DNA of 64,000 nucleotides from JAAYAO01 sp051133435 (lineage in GTDB: Bacteria; Actinomycetota; Actinomycetes; Propionibacteriales; Propionibacteriaceae): NCBI RefSeq assembly GCF_051133435.1, contig NZ_JBPGNY010000004.1:310001-374000 (forward strand). Direction: 5' to 3'. This document shows, piece by piece, positions 10,513-20,127 of the stretch (positions are counted from its first letter, which is position 1; each line of letters opens with the position of its first letter). Made by a program: the position numbers and the translations under genes. Under the pieces are notes generated by a model. It saw only the letters and a program-made list of their open reading frames with translations. It had not been told where the DNA came from and made no database searches.

Positions 10513-10768
10513 GTGCGTCGAAGCGGCTCGGGCACCAACCGATCTGCATGCTGCCCGCCGACCGTCGTCGCCCGAAGCTCAGTCACCGCTTTTTGCTATC
10601 ACGTGACCAAGGACAGGCATTTTGTATCGTCCTGTGAGCAAGTAGTACTGAGATTTCTCAACTTCAGTGAGGGTTGCACACATCCGGGGATTCCTGTCAG
10701 CAGAGGCATTCAGCCATCCCTAGCAATTCCTGGACACCAATTGTGACGGGAGACTCAATTTCCAACAG

Positions 10769-10797
10769 TTGACTAAATAAGCAGTAGTGGATTGAAT
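10769..10797 (+). promoter_or_regulatory. Promoter-like element of second surface-protein gene
   Basis: TTGACT (10769-10774), 17 bp, TTGAAT (10792-10797), 57 bp before ATG 10855. The hexamers and spacing match the element before copy 1, although the spacer sequence differs. Conservation across otherwise diverged leaders supports a functional site. Confidence 0.55.
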
Positions 10798-10854
10798 CAC
10801 TCGCGAATGCGCGTACCCACTGGCTACGGCACAACCCAAGGACAGGGAGGTGTG

Positions 10855-13800
10855 ATGGTCGGCAGCGTTGAGGCCTCCCGGCGAGATCCCGGCTCCCAGC
10901 GAGGACGACACGGAGCTGGTTGGTATGTCCGGCTTGCCTTGGCCATGGTGCTCGCTTTCACCCTGATCGGCCTCCCCGGCGCGTCCGATTCCACTCTCCC
11001 CCGGGCTCATGCCGGCAGTGGCTCCAGTGCCAATGGGGAAATCACGCTCACCAAAACCGCGAGCCGTACTGCCCTCCCCGCCGGCGGTGGAACGGTCACC
11101 TACACCTACACGGTGAAGAGCAATTTGACCCGGGACCCCCTGTTCTTCCGCGGATTGAGCGACGACCGGTGCGGCAACATCGAGTACGTGAGCGGGCTCC
11201 AGAACGTCAGCTTCTTCGATCGCCGACAGATCCGCCTGCAGCCCGGGGCCACCGCCACCTTCCGGTGCACTCAGGATGTCCGGCAGACCACACTCAACAC
11301 CGCTACTGCAACGTTCAGCCAGTACTCGGGCTCCAACTGGGGTGTCACACCGGTGGCCAAGGCCAGCGAGACAGTGACCGTCGAGGGCAGTGGCGGCGGC
11401 AACAGCAAGTGCAACACCTTGTGGTACAGCACCGGTAACACCTCACTGAGCTCCTCCAACCCGATCCTCGGCGAACTGGGATACTTCAACAACCCGGGTC
11501 CGGGCACCACGGTCACCCGCCGGCACACGATCAACTATCAGGACCCTGCTACTCCATACCCATATTGGCGTGGTTCGGCGGCCTCGGCGGTCTCGACCAC
11601 CAATCCCGACTGGGTCTATTTCATTCCACGCGATGACGCCACGGCCAACTACGGCAACGTCACGTACGGAAGGCTGTGGGCGTACAACAACGTCACCGGT
11701 GAAAGACGCAAGCTTTCCAACATGACGGTGGAGTCGAACCGGCTGGGCGTCGCCCCGGACGGCAGTCTCTGGGCGGTCACCCTCGGCGGCCAGATCCTCC
11801 AGTTCACGCCGAACAGCCCCACGAACCCGACCGGAGGCACCTGGGTCAACCAAGGATCGGTCACCGGCGCGGACTTCGGAAGCGGAGGTTTGTCCTCCGG
11901 TGACCTCGCCTTCGACGGCTCGGGCACGATGTGGATCATCGGCTCGAACCGCAGCACCGGCGAGGCACACCTGTACACCCTGGATTGGCGTGACCTGATC
12001 AATGGCGGCGGCGCCCGGGCCAATGAGGTCGGCACCATGGGCACCGGTGAGTTCAACGGCATTGCCTTCACCGAGGACGGTCGTCTGTGGGCCACCGCCA
12101 TGACCGCGCCGGCCACCGGCAGGCTGTACCTGGTGAACAAAACCGACGGCTCGACCACGCTGCAGGAAACCATCACGGGCAAGCGGTTCGAGGACCTGGG
12201 CTCCTGTGCCCTGCCGACCCCGGAGCTGCGGGTCACCAAGGAGGTCGAGCCGACCGGCACGGTGACTGCCGGCCAGGTGCTCACCTACACGATCAAGGTG
12301 GAGAACATCGGCACCGGCGCAGCGACCGGGGTGACCCTGCAGGACAGGCTGCCCGACGGGGTGACCTACGTGCGGCGTACAACCAGGCTGAACGGGTCGC
12401 TGGTCGGTGACACCTTCGGAGGCAGCGGCTTCCCCTATGCCTCGGCCAGGCTGATCCGTGGCCCGGGCGTGCCGGAGCGGCTCAACGGCCTGATCGAGGC
12501 GAAGACCACGGCCACGATCACCTTCCAAGTACGGGTCGAACCCGGTCAGGACCGCGTCTGCAACCAGGGCAACATCGTGTACGTCGGTGGGCCCAATGGC
12601 GGCATCGTGACCGACGACCCGACCCTGCCCGGCAACGATGACACGACCTGCGTGGACGTGGTTCAGCCCGTGATCGAAGTGGACAAATCCAGCCCGGTCA
12701 CCAAGCTCACCGAGAACCCGCAGGCGGTGACTTTCGAGTACGCCATCACCACCACCGGAACCGATGACCTGCGCGACGTCACCCTCACCGACGACAAGTG
12801 CACCGCTGTGGCCCCGGTGCTCACTCCCGGGACGCAGTTCAATGTCGGCGACGTCAATCAGGACAATCTGCTCAACGTTGCTCGTCCGGGCGACGGTACG
12901 AATCCGGACCGTCCCGCCGAAACGTGGAAGTACACCTGCGTGGCAACGCTGACCGAAGCCTCCTTCACCAACGGTCAGCACATCAACACCGCCACTGCCA
13001 CCGGCATCGGCGTGAGGTCCGGCACCCGGGTCAACGACACCGACCCGTGGACGATCACCCTGCCGACGCCGAAGATCTCGTTGGAGAAGACCGGTAGCAC
13101 CGATGTGCTGGCGCGGTCGCCACAGGACGTCACCTATACCTATGTGGTGAAGCCGACCGGCTCGGAGGAACCACTGGCCAATGTGCAGGTCACCGACGAC
13201 AAGTGCGCCCCGGCCGGTGGCACTCCCGGCACCACGCCACTCACTTATGTCTCCGGCGACACCAACAACAACCAGATGTTGGATCTCGACGAGGCGTGGA
13301 CGTTCACCTGCACCAGCACCCTGCGACTCGACGAAGGCACCTGGCCACACGTCAACGTCGCCACCACCCGAGGGGATGGGGCGGTTTCCAAACGCCGGGT
13401 CACCGCACAGGACGACTGGACGGTGCGGCCGCCGATGAAGACCATCGAGAAGACCTCCACTCGCCCCGACGGCACGCCGATCACCGACGAGAACCCGCTG
13501 CGGGTGGGCGAGGAGATTCTCTACACCATCACGGTCACCAACACCTCCGGGGATGTGACCCTCAACAACCTGGTGCTCAACGATGCGTTGCCCGAAGGCA
13601 CCACGTACGTGCCCAACTCGACCAAGCGGTTGTACTGGGAGACCGTCACCGATACCGAGACCAAAACCGGCACCTATCGAAGCGGTGGGTTGGGCCCGCT
13701 CGACTTCATCTTCGGAACCCGCGAGGGCGCCAGTGGCAGCGCGCAACAGACCTTCAGCACCGCCGGCAAGATCCCCGATAATGCCCAGTTGACCGGTTAC

Positions 13801-15348
13801 ACGGTGACCATGAACGGCATCAGTTACGACGACCCGGCGCGCGGGCAAATCCTCGGCGGCTGCGACGGGTTCTTGCACCGCCGCTGTCAGCCGGCCCAAG
13901 CACAGGACGTGTCGGTGACTGCCACCCTGCCCGGTGGTGGGTCCTGGTTCGGCGTGGGTGCCGGGGAGTTCGGCACCGGTTACGGTAACTGGAACACCGT
14001 GACCCGCGGATCCACCACTGCCACCGGATCGGCGGTCGGCACCTACACGCTGACCTGGTCGGACGCTTCGCGCCAACTCTGGCGCTTCAGGAATGACTCG
14101 GACAACACCGCCGCTACCGAGGTGGTGCTGGACTACCAGTATCAGGTCACCGCGAACCGCAGGTCACAGGTGTCGGACACTCTCGGCCAGCCGCCGAACT
14201 TCATCCGGGCCGAGGAAGGCATCTCCCTCGAACCGGGCGAATCGGCCGTGGTCACCTTCCGGGTGAAGGTCAACGAGGAGCACCCCGCACGGATCGTCAA
14301 CACCGCGGTGGCCTCCACCGATGAGACGCCGCCGATCGAGGACAGCACCGACGACCCCACCGCCCAGGATCCGGACTTCGCGATCCGCAAGGCCGCCGAG
14401 GGTGGCGAAGCGGGTGGCGCGGGTGCCCGGGTGGATGCGGTATGGGACGCGGACACCCAGACCTTCTCGGTGACCGCCGACTACACCGTGACCGTCAGCA
14501 ATACCGGTGAGGTAGCCGCCCCGCACCCGCAGATCGATGATCTCGTCACCCTGCCCCCGGGGTTCACCGTCGAACAGGTGACCGTGGACGGGGTCGCCGT
14601 CCAGTTGACGAACGGGCACTTCACCATTCCGCCGGGCACGGTGCCGATGGGCCCCCAAGCCGCCACGACCTACCAGGTGCGGGTCATCGGGCGCAGCGCA
14701 CCGGGTGACTGGGCCGCGATCGACTGGGAAAAGGCCGGAACCTGTAACACCGAGGGCGCCGGCACGCCGGCCGACGGTGGCTTCTTCAACCAGGTCCAGA
14801 TGGACCCCGACTCCGACGGCGTCGCCAACAACGACGCGTGCGTACCGGTCGACCCACCCACCGAGGCGATCGCGGTCGAAAAGCTCGGCGGACAAAGCTG
14901 TGACGTCGGCCAGGACACCTGCCCCATCGAAGGCGCCGCCTTCGACCTGTACGACACCGACCCCAGCCAGGCCGGAGCTACACCGATCGCCACCCTGACC
15001 GTCGACCCCAACCAGGGCTGGCGCCACACCGCCGCCGACCTCGACCTCGGCGACTACTGGCTGGTCGAAACCAAGTCCCCGACCGGACACGAACTACTGG
15101 CCGAACCGATCGCCTTCACGCTCACCCCGGCCGGTATCACCCTCACCGACGGCACCAGCGACGGCATCCGCCTCAAGGACGGCGACACCTTCACCATCGA
15201 GGTGGTCGACACCACCACCGGGGATCTGCCGATGTCGGGTGGCGACGGCGTCTGGCCCTACTGGATCGTCGCCCTGCTCCTCATCGGCGCCGGCGTGGTC
15301 TGGCACCGGGCCGCCGGCCCCAGCACCGAGGAGCGCCGGGCCGCCTGA
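10855..15348 (+). CDS. Giant sortase-anchored surface protein with DUF11-type repeats (copy 2)
   Basis: A 1497-residue paralogue of the preceding gene with the same order: signal peptide (1-53, cleavage after AHA), propeller-like domain (CNTLWYSTG onward), DUF11-like domains, SpaA-like domain, LPMSG at 1458-1462, hydrophobic segment, basic tail. It has one extra DUF11-like domain between signal peptide and propeller (residues about 57-185, ITLTKTASRTALPAGGG) and lacks the Q/E/P linker of copy 1. ATG 10855 follows AGGGAGG and aligns with the start of copy 1. The upstream open frame to 10792 is not used. The last 100 codons are nearly identical in DNA to copy 1. Probably an adhesin or wall-projecting stalk; this is inferred. 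Confidence 0.88.
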   Translation: MVGSVEASRRDPGSQRGRHGAGWYVRLALAMVLAFTLIGLPGASDSTLPRAHAGSGSSANGEITLTKTASRTALPAGGGTVTYTYTVKSNLTRDPLFFRGLSDDRCGNIEYVSGLQNVSFFDRRQIRLQPGATATFRCTQDVRQTTLNTATATFSQYSGSNWGVTPVAKASETVTVEGSGGGNSKCNTLWYSTGNTSLSSSNPILGELGYFNNPGPGTTVTRRHTINYQDPATPYPYWRGSAASAVSTTNPDWVYFIPRDDATANYGNVTYGRLWAYNNVTGERRKLSNMTVESNRLGVAPDGSLWAVTLGGQILQFTPNSPTNPTGGTWVNQGSVTGADFGSGGLSSGDLAFDGSGTMWIIGSNRSTGEAHLYTLDWRDLINGGGARANEVGTMGTGEFNGIAFTEDGRLWATAMTAPATGRLYLVNKTDGSTTLQETITGKRFEDLGSCALPTPELRVTKEVEPTGTVTAGQVLTYTIKVENIGTGAATGVTLQDRLPDGVTYVRRTTRLNGSLVGDTFGGSGFPYASARLIRGPGVPERLNGLIEAKTTATITFQVRVEPGQDRVCNQGNIVYVGGPNGGIVTDDPTLPGNDDTTCVDVVQPVIEVDKSSPVTKLTENPQAVTFEYAITTTGTDDLRDVTLTDDKCTAVAPVLTPGTQFNVGDVNQDNLLNVARPGDGTNPDRPAETWKYTCVATLTEASFTNGQHINTATATGIGVRSGTRVNDTDPWTITLPTPKISLEKTGSTDVLARSPQDVTYTYVVKPTGSEEPLANVQVTDDKCAPAGGTPGTTPLTYVSGDTNNNQMLDLDEAWTFTCTSTLRLDEGTWPHVNVATTRGDGAVSKRRVTAQDDWTVRPPMKTIEKTSTRPDGTPITDENPLRVGEEILYTITVTNTSGDVTLNNLVLNDALPEGTTYVPNSTKRLYWETVTDTETKTGTYRSGGLGPLDFIFGTREGASGSAQQTFSTAGKIPDNAQLTGYTVTMNGISYDDPARGQILGGCDGFLHRRCQPAQAQDVSVTATLPGGGSWFGVGAGEFGTGYGNWNTVTRGSTTATGSAVGTYTLTWSDASRQLWRFRNDSDNTAATEVVLDYQYQVTANRRSQVSDTLGQPPNFIRAEEGISLEPGESAVVTFRVKVNEEHPARIVNTAVASTDETPPIEDSTDDPTAQDPDFAIRKAAEGGEAGGAGARVDAVWDADTQTFSVTADYTVTVSNTGEVAAPHPQIDDLVTLPPGFTVEQVTVDGVAVQLTNGHFTIPPGTVPMGPQAATTYQVRVIGRSAPGDWAAIDWEKAGTCNTEGAGTPADGGFFNQVQMDPDSDGVANNDACVPVDPPTEAIAVEKLGGQSCDVGQDTCPIEGAAFDLYDTDPSQAGATPIATLTVDPNQGWRHTAADLDLGDYWLVETKSPTGHELLAEPIAFTLTPAGITLTDGTSDGIRLKDGDTFTIEVVDTTTGDLPMSGGDGVWPYWIVALLLIGAGVVWHRAAGPSTEERRAA

Positions 15349-15364
15349 AGCACAAGCGCACCTG

Positions 15365-15388
15365 GGGGCGCGGGTGGCTTGCCGCCCC
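15365..15388. terminator. Bidirectional hairpin between converging genes
   Basis: GGGGCG, a 12-base loop, then CGCCCC, lying between the stop of the second surface-protein gene and the stop of the amidohydrolase on the other strand. The position suggests a shared terminator. There is no T-run. Confidence 0.45.
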
Positions 15389-15396
15389 TGGGTCGC

Positions 15397-16473
15397 TCAG
15401 GCGACGACGCGTCCGCGCAGGATCACGCGGGCCGGGTGGGCGGTAACCGCCGGGTCGATCCGCGGGTCGGCGTCGTAGCAGATCAGGTCGGCCGACTCCC
15501 CCGGCTCGATCCCGGGCATCCCGAGCCATTCCCGGGCCCGCCAGGAGGCCGCACCCAGGGCGAACTCGGCCCCCGCCAGTTCGGCCAGGGCGACAATCTC
15601 GTCGGCGATTCGGCCGTGTTCGATCGTGCCTCCGGCATCCGTGCCGGCATAGACCGGCACCCCGGCGTCCACCGCGGCCCGTAGGGTGGCGTGGCGACGA
15701 CGGTGCAGGTCACGCATGTGGGCGGCGTAGGTCGGGAACTTCTCCTCCCCCGCCGCGGCGATCTCGGGGAAGGTGTCCAGGTTGATCATCGTCGGCACCA
15801 ACGCGACCTGACGCTCGGCCATCAACGCGATGGTGTCGTCGTCCAAGCCGGTGCCGTGTTCGATGCCGTCGATACCGGCGCGGACGAGTTCGGCCACCGA
15901 CTGCTCGGCGAAACAGTGTGCGGTCACCTTGGCGCCCAGTTCGTGGGCCCGGGCGATGGCCTCGGCGGTCACCTCGGACGGCCAGGACGGGGCCAGGTCT
16001 CCGACCTCGCGGTCGATCCAATCGCCGACCAGTTTCACCCAGCCATCACCGGCCAGGGCCTGCTTCTCGACCGTTGCCACCAGGTCTTCGGGTTCGACCT
16101 CATCGGCGAAGTTACGGATGTAGCGACGGGTGCGGGCGATGTGTCGTCCGGCCCGAATCAGCCGGGGCAGGTCGTCGCGGTCCTGCACCCATCGGGTATC
16201 GCTGGGTGAACCGGCATCGCGCACCAACAGGGTGCCGGCATTGCGGTCGGTGATCGCCTGGGTGAGGGTGGTGTCGTCATCCACCGCGCCACCCGAGCCC
16301 AGCCCGAAGTGGCAGTGGGCATCGACCAGCCCCGGCACGATCCAGCCACCGGTGTGCACGGTTTCGGCGCCGGAGACCGGTTCGGTGTGCACCACACCAT
16401 CGGCCAGCCACAGCTCGGTCGGTTCCCCGGAGGGCAACACGGTCCCGCGAAGGTGCAGTACTGGTGCCGTCAT
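15397..16473 (-). CDS. Amidohydrolase family protein
   Basis: A 358-residue metal-dependent hydrolase of the amidohydrolase superfamily, closest in style to imidazolonepropionase/prolidase-like members. Metal ligands are visible: HCH in DAHCHFGLG, a lysine in WVKLVGDW that could be the bridging residue, histidines in VTAHCF and IEHGTGLDDD, and the aspartate in YAGTDAGG. The substrate cannot be told from sequence. The ATG at 16473 is four bases after the ffh stop, so it is probably co-transcribed as the last gene of that unit. Confidence 0.85.
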   Translation of the reverse strand: MTAPVLHLRGTVLPSGEPTELWLADGVVHTEPVSGAETVHTGGWIVPGLVDAHCHFGLGSGGAVDDDTTLTQAITDRNAGTLLVRDAGSPSDTRWVQDRDDLPRLIRAGRHIARTRRYIRNFADEVEPEDLVATVEKQALAGDGWVKLVGDWIDREVGDLAPSWPSEVTAEAIARAHELGAKVTAHCFAEQSVAELVRAGIDGIEHGTGLDDDTIALMAERQVALVPTMINLDTFPEIAAAGEEKFPTYAAHMRDLHRRRHATLRAAVDAGVPVYAGTDAGGTIEHGRIADEIVALAELAGAEFALGAASWRAREWLGMPGIEPGESADLICYDADPRIDPAVTAHPARVILRGRVVA

Positions 16474-16477
16474 GGCC

Positions 16478-18052
16478 TCACTTGTCCCCGAACATGCCGC
16501 GCAGTTCGGGCGGCAACTCGAAGTTCGCCATCGCCTGCTGCATGTCCTTCTCACTGGGCGGGGCCTGGCCGAAGGCGGCTGCCGGATTCACCGGTTCGGG
16601 TGCCGGTGCCGCGGGGCGGTTGCGCTTGGCCGGGTTGCCGGAGACCTTGCGTCCACTCTTCTTCTGCTTGCGGGCCTGTTTGCGGCCCCCGCCACCGCCG
16701 CCCCCGGGCAGGCCGGGCATCCCGGGCATGCCGGGCAGGCCCCCGCCGGTGGCGAATTGGTTCATCATCTTGCGGGCGTCGAAGAAACGGTTCACCAGGC
16801 TGTTCACATCCGAGACCTGGGTGCCCGAGCCCTTCGCGATCCGGGCCCGGCGCGAGCCGTCCAGAATCTTGGGGTTGTCGCGCTCGGCGGGGGTCATCGA
16901 CAGAATGATCGCCTCGATCCGGTCGATCTCGCGTTCGTCGATGTCCTCGATCGCGCCCTTGAGGTCGCCCATGCCGGGGATCATCCCGAAGACCTTCGAC
17001 AGCGGCCCCATCTTGCGGACCTGCTTCATCTGGTCGAGGAAGTCACCCAGGCCGAACTCCGAACCACCCTTGCTGGTGATCTTCGCCGCGGCCTTCGCCG
17101 ACCGTTCGGCGTCGAAAGTGCGTTCGGCCTGTTCGATCAGGGTGAGCATGTCACCCATGCCCAGGATCCGACTGGCCATCCGGTCGGGGTGGAAGACGTC
17201 GAAGTCCTTCAGCCCTTCACCGTTGGAGGCGAACATGATCGGTTTGCCGGCCACCCGCGCGATCGACAGTGCCGCACCACCGCGGGCGTCACCGTCGAGT
17301 TTGGTCAGCACCACGCCGTCGAATCCGACCCCGTCGGCGAAGGCCTTGGCGGTGTTCACCGCATCCTGACCGATCATCGCGTCGACGACGAAGAGCACCT
17401 CGTCGGGAGTCACCGCGTCGCGGATGTTGGCCGCCTGCTGCATCAGCTCGGCGTCCACACCCAGCCGGCCGGCGGTGTCGACGATCACCACATCGAAGAG
17501 TCGGCGTCGGGCCTCACCGATCGCGTCGCGGGCCACCTGCACCGGGTCACCCACCCCGTTGCCGGGCTCGGGGGCGAACACCTGCACCCCGGCCCGTTCC
17601 CCGACCACCTGCAACTGGGTGACCGCGTTGGGACGCTGCAGGTCGGCGGCGACCAACAGCGGGGAATGTCCGTCGTCCTTCAGCCACTTGGCGAGCTTGC
17701 CGGCCAGGGTGGTCTTACCGGCACCCTGCAGACCGGCGAGCATGATCACCGTCGGCGGGTGCTTGGCGAACCGGATCGTGCGGGTGTCGCCGCCGAGGAT
17801 CTCGATCAGCTCTTCGTTGACGATCTTGATGACCTGCTGCGACGGGTTGAGCGCCTGATTGATCTCGGCGCCCTTGGCCCGTTCCTTGACCGCGGCCACG
17901 AAGTCCTTGACCACGGTCAGGTTGACGTCGGCCTCGAGCAGCGCGATACGGATCTCGCGAGCGGTCGCATCGATATCGGCGTCGCTCAACCGGCCCTTGC
18001 CACGCAGGCCCTTGAACGTGGCTGCCAAGCGGTCGGAGAGTGTGTCGAACAA
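16478..18052 (-). CDS. ffh: Signal recognition particle protein Ffh
   Basis: A 524-residue SRP GTPase that binds 4.5S RNA and signal sequences and delivers nascent membrane proteins to FtsY. The N-domain starts FDTLSDRLAATFKGLRGKG. G-domain motifs are GLQGAGKTTLAGKLA, DTAGRLGVD and TKLDGDARGG. The M-domain is methionine-rich with GMIPGMGDLKG. The C-terminus carries a Gly/Met/Pro-rich stretch (GMPGMPGLPGGGGGGG) and a basic segment. The start codon appears to be TTG at 18052, with a weak AGGA upstream; no ATG or GTG fits the conserved N-terminus. Confidence 0.96.
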   Translation of the reverse strand: MFDTLSDRLAATFKGLRGKGRLSDADIDATAREIRIALLEADVNLTVVKDFVAAVKERAKGAEINQALNPSQQVIKIVNEELIEILGGDTRTIRFAKHPPTVIMLAGLQGAGKTTLAGKLAKWLKDDGHSPLLVAADLQRPNAVTQLQVVGERAGVQVFAPEPGNGVGDPVQVARDAIGEARRRLFDVVIVDTAGRLGVDAELMQQAANIRDAVTPDEVLFVVDAMIGQDAVNTAKAFADGVGFDGVVLTKLDGDARGGAALSIARVAGKPIMFASNGEGLKDFDVFHPDRMASRILGMGDMLTLIEQAERTFDAERSAKAAAKITSKGGSEFGLGDFLDQMKQVRKMGPLSKVFGMIPGMGDLKGAIEDIDEREIDRIEAIILSMTPAERDNPKILDGSRRARIAKGSGTQVSDVNSLVNRFFDARKMMNQFATGGGLPGMPGMPGLPGGGGGGGRKQARKQKKSGRKVSGNPAKRNRPAAPAPEPVNPAAAFGQAPPSEKDMQQAMANFELPPELRGMFGDK

Positions 18053-18101
18053 AGGTCGTTCCTAAGGTGTCGTTTCGCCGGTGGTCGGTTATCGGTCCAG
18101 A

Positions 18102-19295
18102 CTACCCACTTTCGTCCAGCAACAGCGCGTCGACGAACTGCTCGGTGTCGAAGGGTGCCAGATCGTCCACGCCCTCACCGAGGCCGATCAGCTTCACCGG
18201 TACGCCGAGTTCACGCTGCACCTGAATCACGATGCCGCCCTTGGCCGACCCGTCCAGCTTGGTCAGCACGATGCCGGTGACATCGACGACCTCCCGGAAG
18301 ATCCGGGCCTGGGTGAGGCCGTTCTGCCCGGTGGTGGCATCGAGCACCAGCAGCACCTCGGTGACCGGGGCCTTCTTCTCGATCACCCGTTTCACCTTGC
18401 CCAGCTCGTCCATCAGGCCGGTCTTGGTGTGCAGCCGTCCGGCGGTGTCGACCAGCACCACGTCGACCTCCTGTTCGATACCGGCACTGACCCCGTTGAA
18501 GGCCACGCTGCCGGGGTCGGCGCCCTCCTCGCCGCGCACGGTGGGCACACCGACCCGGGAACCCCAGGTCGCCAACTGTTCGGCCGCGGCGGCCCGGAAG
18601 GTGTCGGCCGCAGCGAGGATCACGTCCTTGTCCTCGGCCACCAACACGCGGGCGAGCTTGCCGACCGTGGTCGTCTTACCGGTGCCGTTCACCCCGACCA
18701 CCATCACCACCGCGGGCGCCTCGCCGCTGCGTTCGAGGTTGAGGCTGCGGTCCATGGTCGGGTCGACCAGGGCGATCATTTCCTCCCGCAGTACCCGGCG
18801 GGCCTCGTCGGTATCGGCGACCCCGTCGATCGACAACCGCTGCCGCAGCCGCTCCACCAGCTCGGTGGTCGGGCCCACCCCGAGGTCGGAGGTGAGCAGG
18901 GTGTCCTCGAAGTCCTCCCAGGTGTCCTCATCGATCCGGTCGCGCGAGAGCAGTGCCAACAGACCACGTGACAGGGCGTTCTGCTGCCCGGCCAACCGAC
19001 GGCGCAGCCGGGCCAAACGGGACCGGGGTGGTTCGGGAGTGTCCAGGGCCGGGGTGACTGGCTCGGCCGGTTCGGTGGTGACATCGACATCGCTCGGCAG
19101 CAGGTCGACCCCGGCGTCATCACTCGGCCGCTCCTCGACCGCCACCGAGGAGCCGGCGCCCACTGCGGGGCGATCCTCCCCCTTGGGCAATTCCCGGCGA
19201 CGCCGGGTCGCCACGACCATGCCGACCACGGCCACCGAGACCAGAACTGCGGCACCGATGATGATCCACACCAGATAGTTGTCCACGGTCCACAT
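18102..19295 (-). CDS. ftsY: Signal recognition particle receptor FtsY
   Basis: A 397-residue SRP receptor GTPase. It has an N-terminal transmembrane anchor (WIIIGAAVLVSVAVVGMVVA, residues about 10-30), as in many actinobacteria, then a variable acidic A region to about 95. The NG domain follows with GVNGTGKTTTVGKLA, DTAGRLHTKTGLMDEL and TKLDGSAKGG. It lies 49 bp upstream of ffh on the same strand and acts with it. The ancestral neighbour smc is now 6 kb away because accessory genes intervene. Confidence 0.96.
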   Translation of the reverse strand: MWTVDNYLVWIIIGAAVLVSVAVVGMVVATRRRRELPKGEDRPAVGAGSSVAVEERPSDDAGVDLLPSDVDVTTEPAEPVTPALDTPEPPRSRLARLRRRLAGQQNALSRGLLALLSRDRIDEDTWEDFEDTLLTSDLGVGPTTELVERLRQRLSIDGVADTDEARRVLREEMIALVDPTMDRSLNLERSGEAPAVVMVVGVNGTGKTTTVGKLARVLVAEDKDVILAAADTFRAAAAEQLATWGSRVGVPTVRGEEGADPGSVAFNGVSAGIEQEVDVVLVDTAGRLHTKTGLMDELGKVKRVIEKKAPVTEVLLVLDATTGQNGLTQARIFREVVDVTGIVLTKLDGSAKGGIVIQVQRELGVPVKLIGLGEGVDDLAPFDTEQFVDALLLDESG

Positions 19296-19318
19296 CCTAG
19301 GCGCCGTACGCGCCTACC

Positions 19319-20044
19319 ATGACCACCGTGAACTCCGATGCCCCTACCCGCCGGCCGATGACCGACGCCCGACGATCGTGGCTGGCCATGGTGCCCAGTG
19401 TCATTGTCAGCGTGGGTGGAGCGACGCTGGCCCTGATCCTGACCGATCTGGACCCCGACATGGTGCGCTGGATGTCCGTGTTGTGGACCTGGTCGACGTT
19501 CACGCTGTTCCATTCCCTGTTCACCTGGCTCGCCTATCGGGGTCGTACCGATGACCAACTGCTTGCCCGTTTCGGTGCCGAGAAGCGCCGTGAGGGCCGC
19601 AAGTCGAGGCGGTCGGCCTTCGTGCGCTGGCTGACCGGCACCTCCAGTGCCCCGTCCTGGTCGGTACAGGTGTCGGCGATGGCGCTGCTCGGTGTGGGGG
19701 TGTTGCTGCTCAACTCCTCACTGCGCACCGGCCCGTTGATGCTCAGTGCCGGCCTGCTGGTGGTGTCGTCGTGGGTGAACGTGTGGATCATGTTCACGGT
19801 GCAGTACGCCCGCACCCATCTCTCCTCCCCCGGCTTCGAGTTTCCCGGGTCGCAGACGCGCTCGTTCAGCGACTACCTCTACCTGGCCCTGGCCGTCCAG
19901 ACCACCTTCGGCGCCACCGATGTGCAGATCACCACCACCGAGATGCGCAAGCTGTCGATGAACCACACCCTGGTGGCCTTTGCCTTCAACACGGTGATTC
20001 TGGCGATGGTCATCTCGCTGATCATGGGCGGGATCTCCGGCTGA
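19319..20044 (+). CDS. DUF1345 family membrane protein
   Basis: A 241-residue integral membrane protein with about five or six hydrophobic segments (near residues 22-42, 50-72, 115-135, 142-165, 215-240). The sequence QYARTHLSSPGFEFPG, SFSDYLYLALAVQTTFGATDVQ, NHTLVAFAFNTVILAM is the hallmark of DUF1345, whose function is unknown. It is divergent from ftsY with only 23 bp between the start codons. Confidence 0.85.
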   Translation: MTTVNSDAPTRRPMTDARRSWLAMVPSVIVSVGGATLALILTDLDPDMVRWMSVLWTWSTFTLFHSLFTWLAYRGRTDDQLLARFGAEKRREGRKSRRSAFVRWLTGTSSAPSWSVQVSAMALLGVGVLLLNSSLRTGPLMLSAGLLVVSSWVNVWIMFTVQYARTHLSSPGFEFPGSQTRSFSDYLYLALAVQTTFGATDVQITTTEMRKLSMNHTLVAFAFNTVILAMVISLIMGGISG

Positions 20045-20127
20045 GGTCCTGCTGACCGGAAAACGCTTCCCCGCCCGGCCGAACGGGTGGTGAGGATCGG
20101 GCAAACCCCGATGCCGAAGGAGTACCC

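Larger units (their letters stand above)
10480..10854. other. Intergenic region between the two surface-protein genes
   Basis: 375 bp without a gene. It contains a hairpin just after copy 1 (10495-10512) and a stretch from about 10590 to 10800 clearly richer in A+T than its surroundings. Small inverted repeats include ACAGG-N13-CCTGT and GAGATTTCTC. The promoter-like element of copy 2 is at 10769-10797. No RNA gene is seen. Confidence 0.6.
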
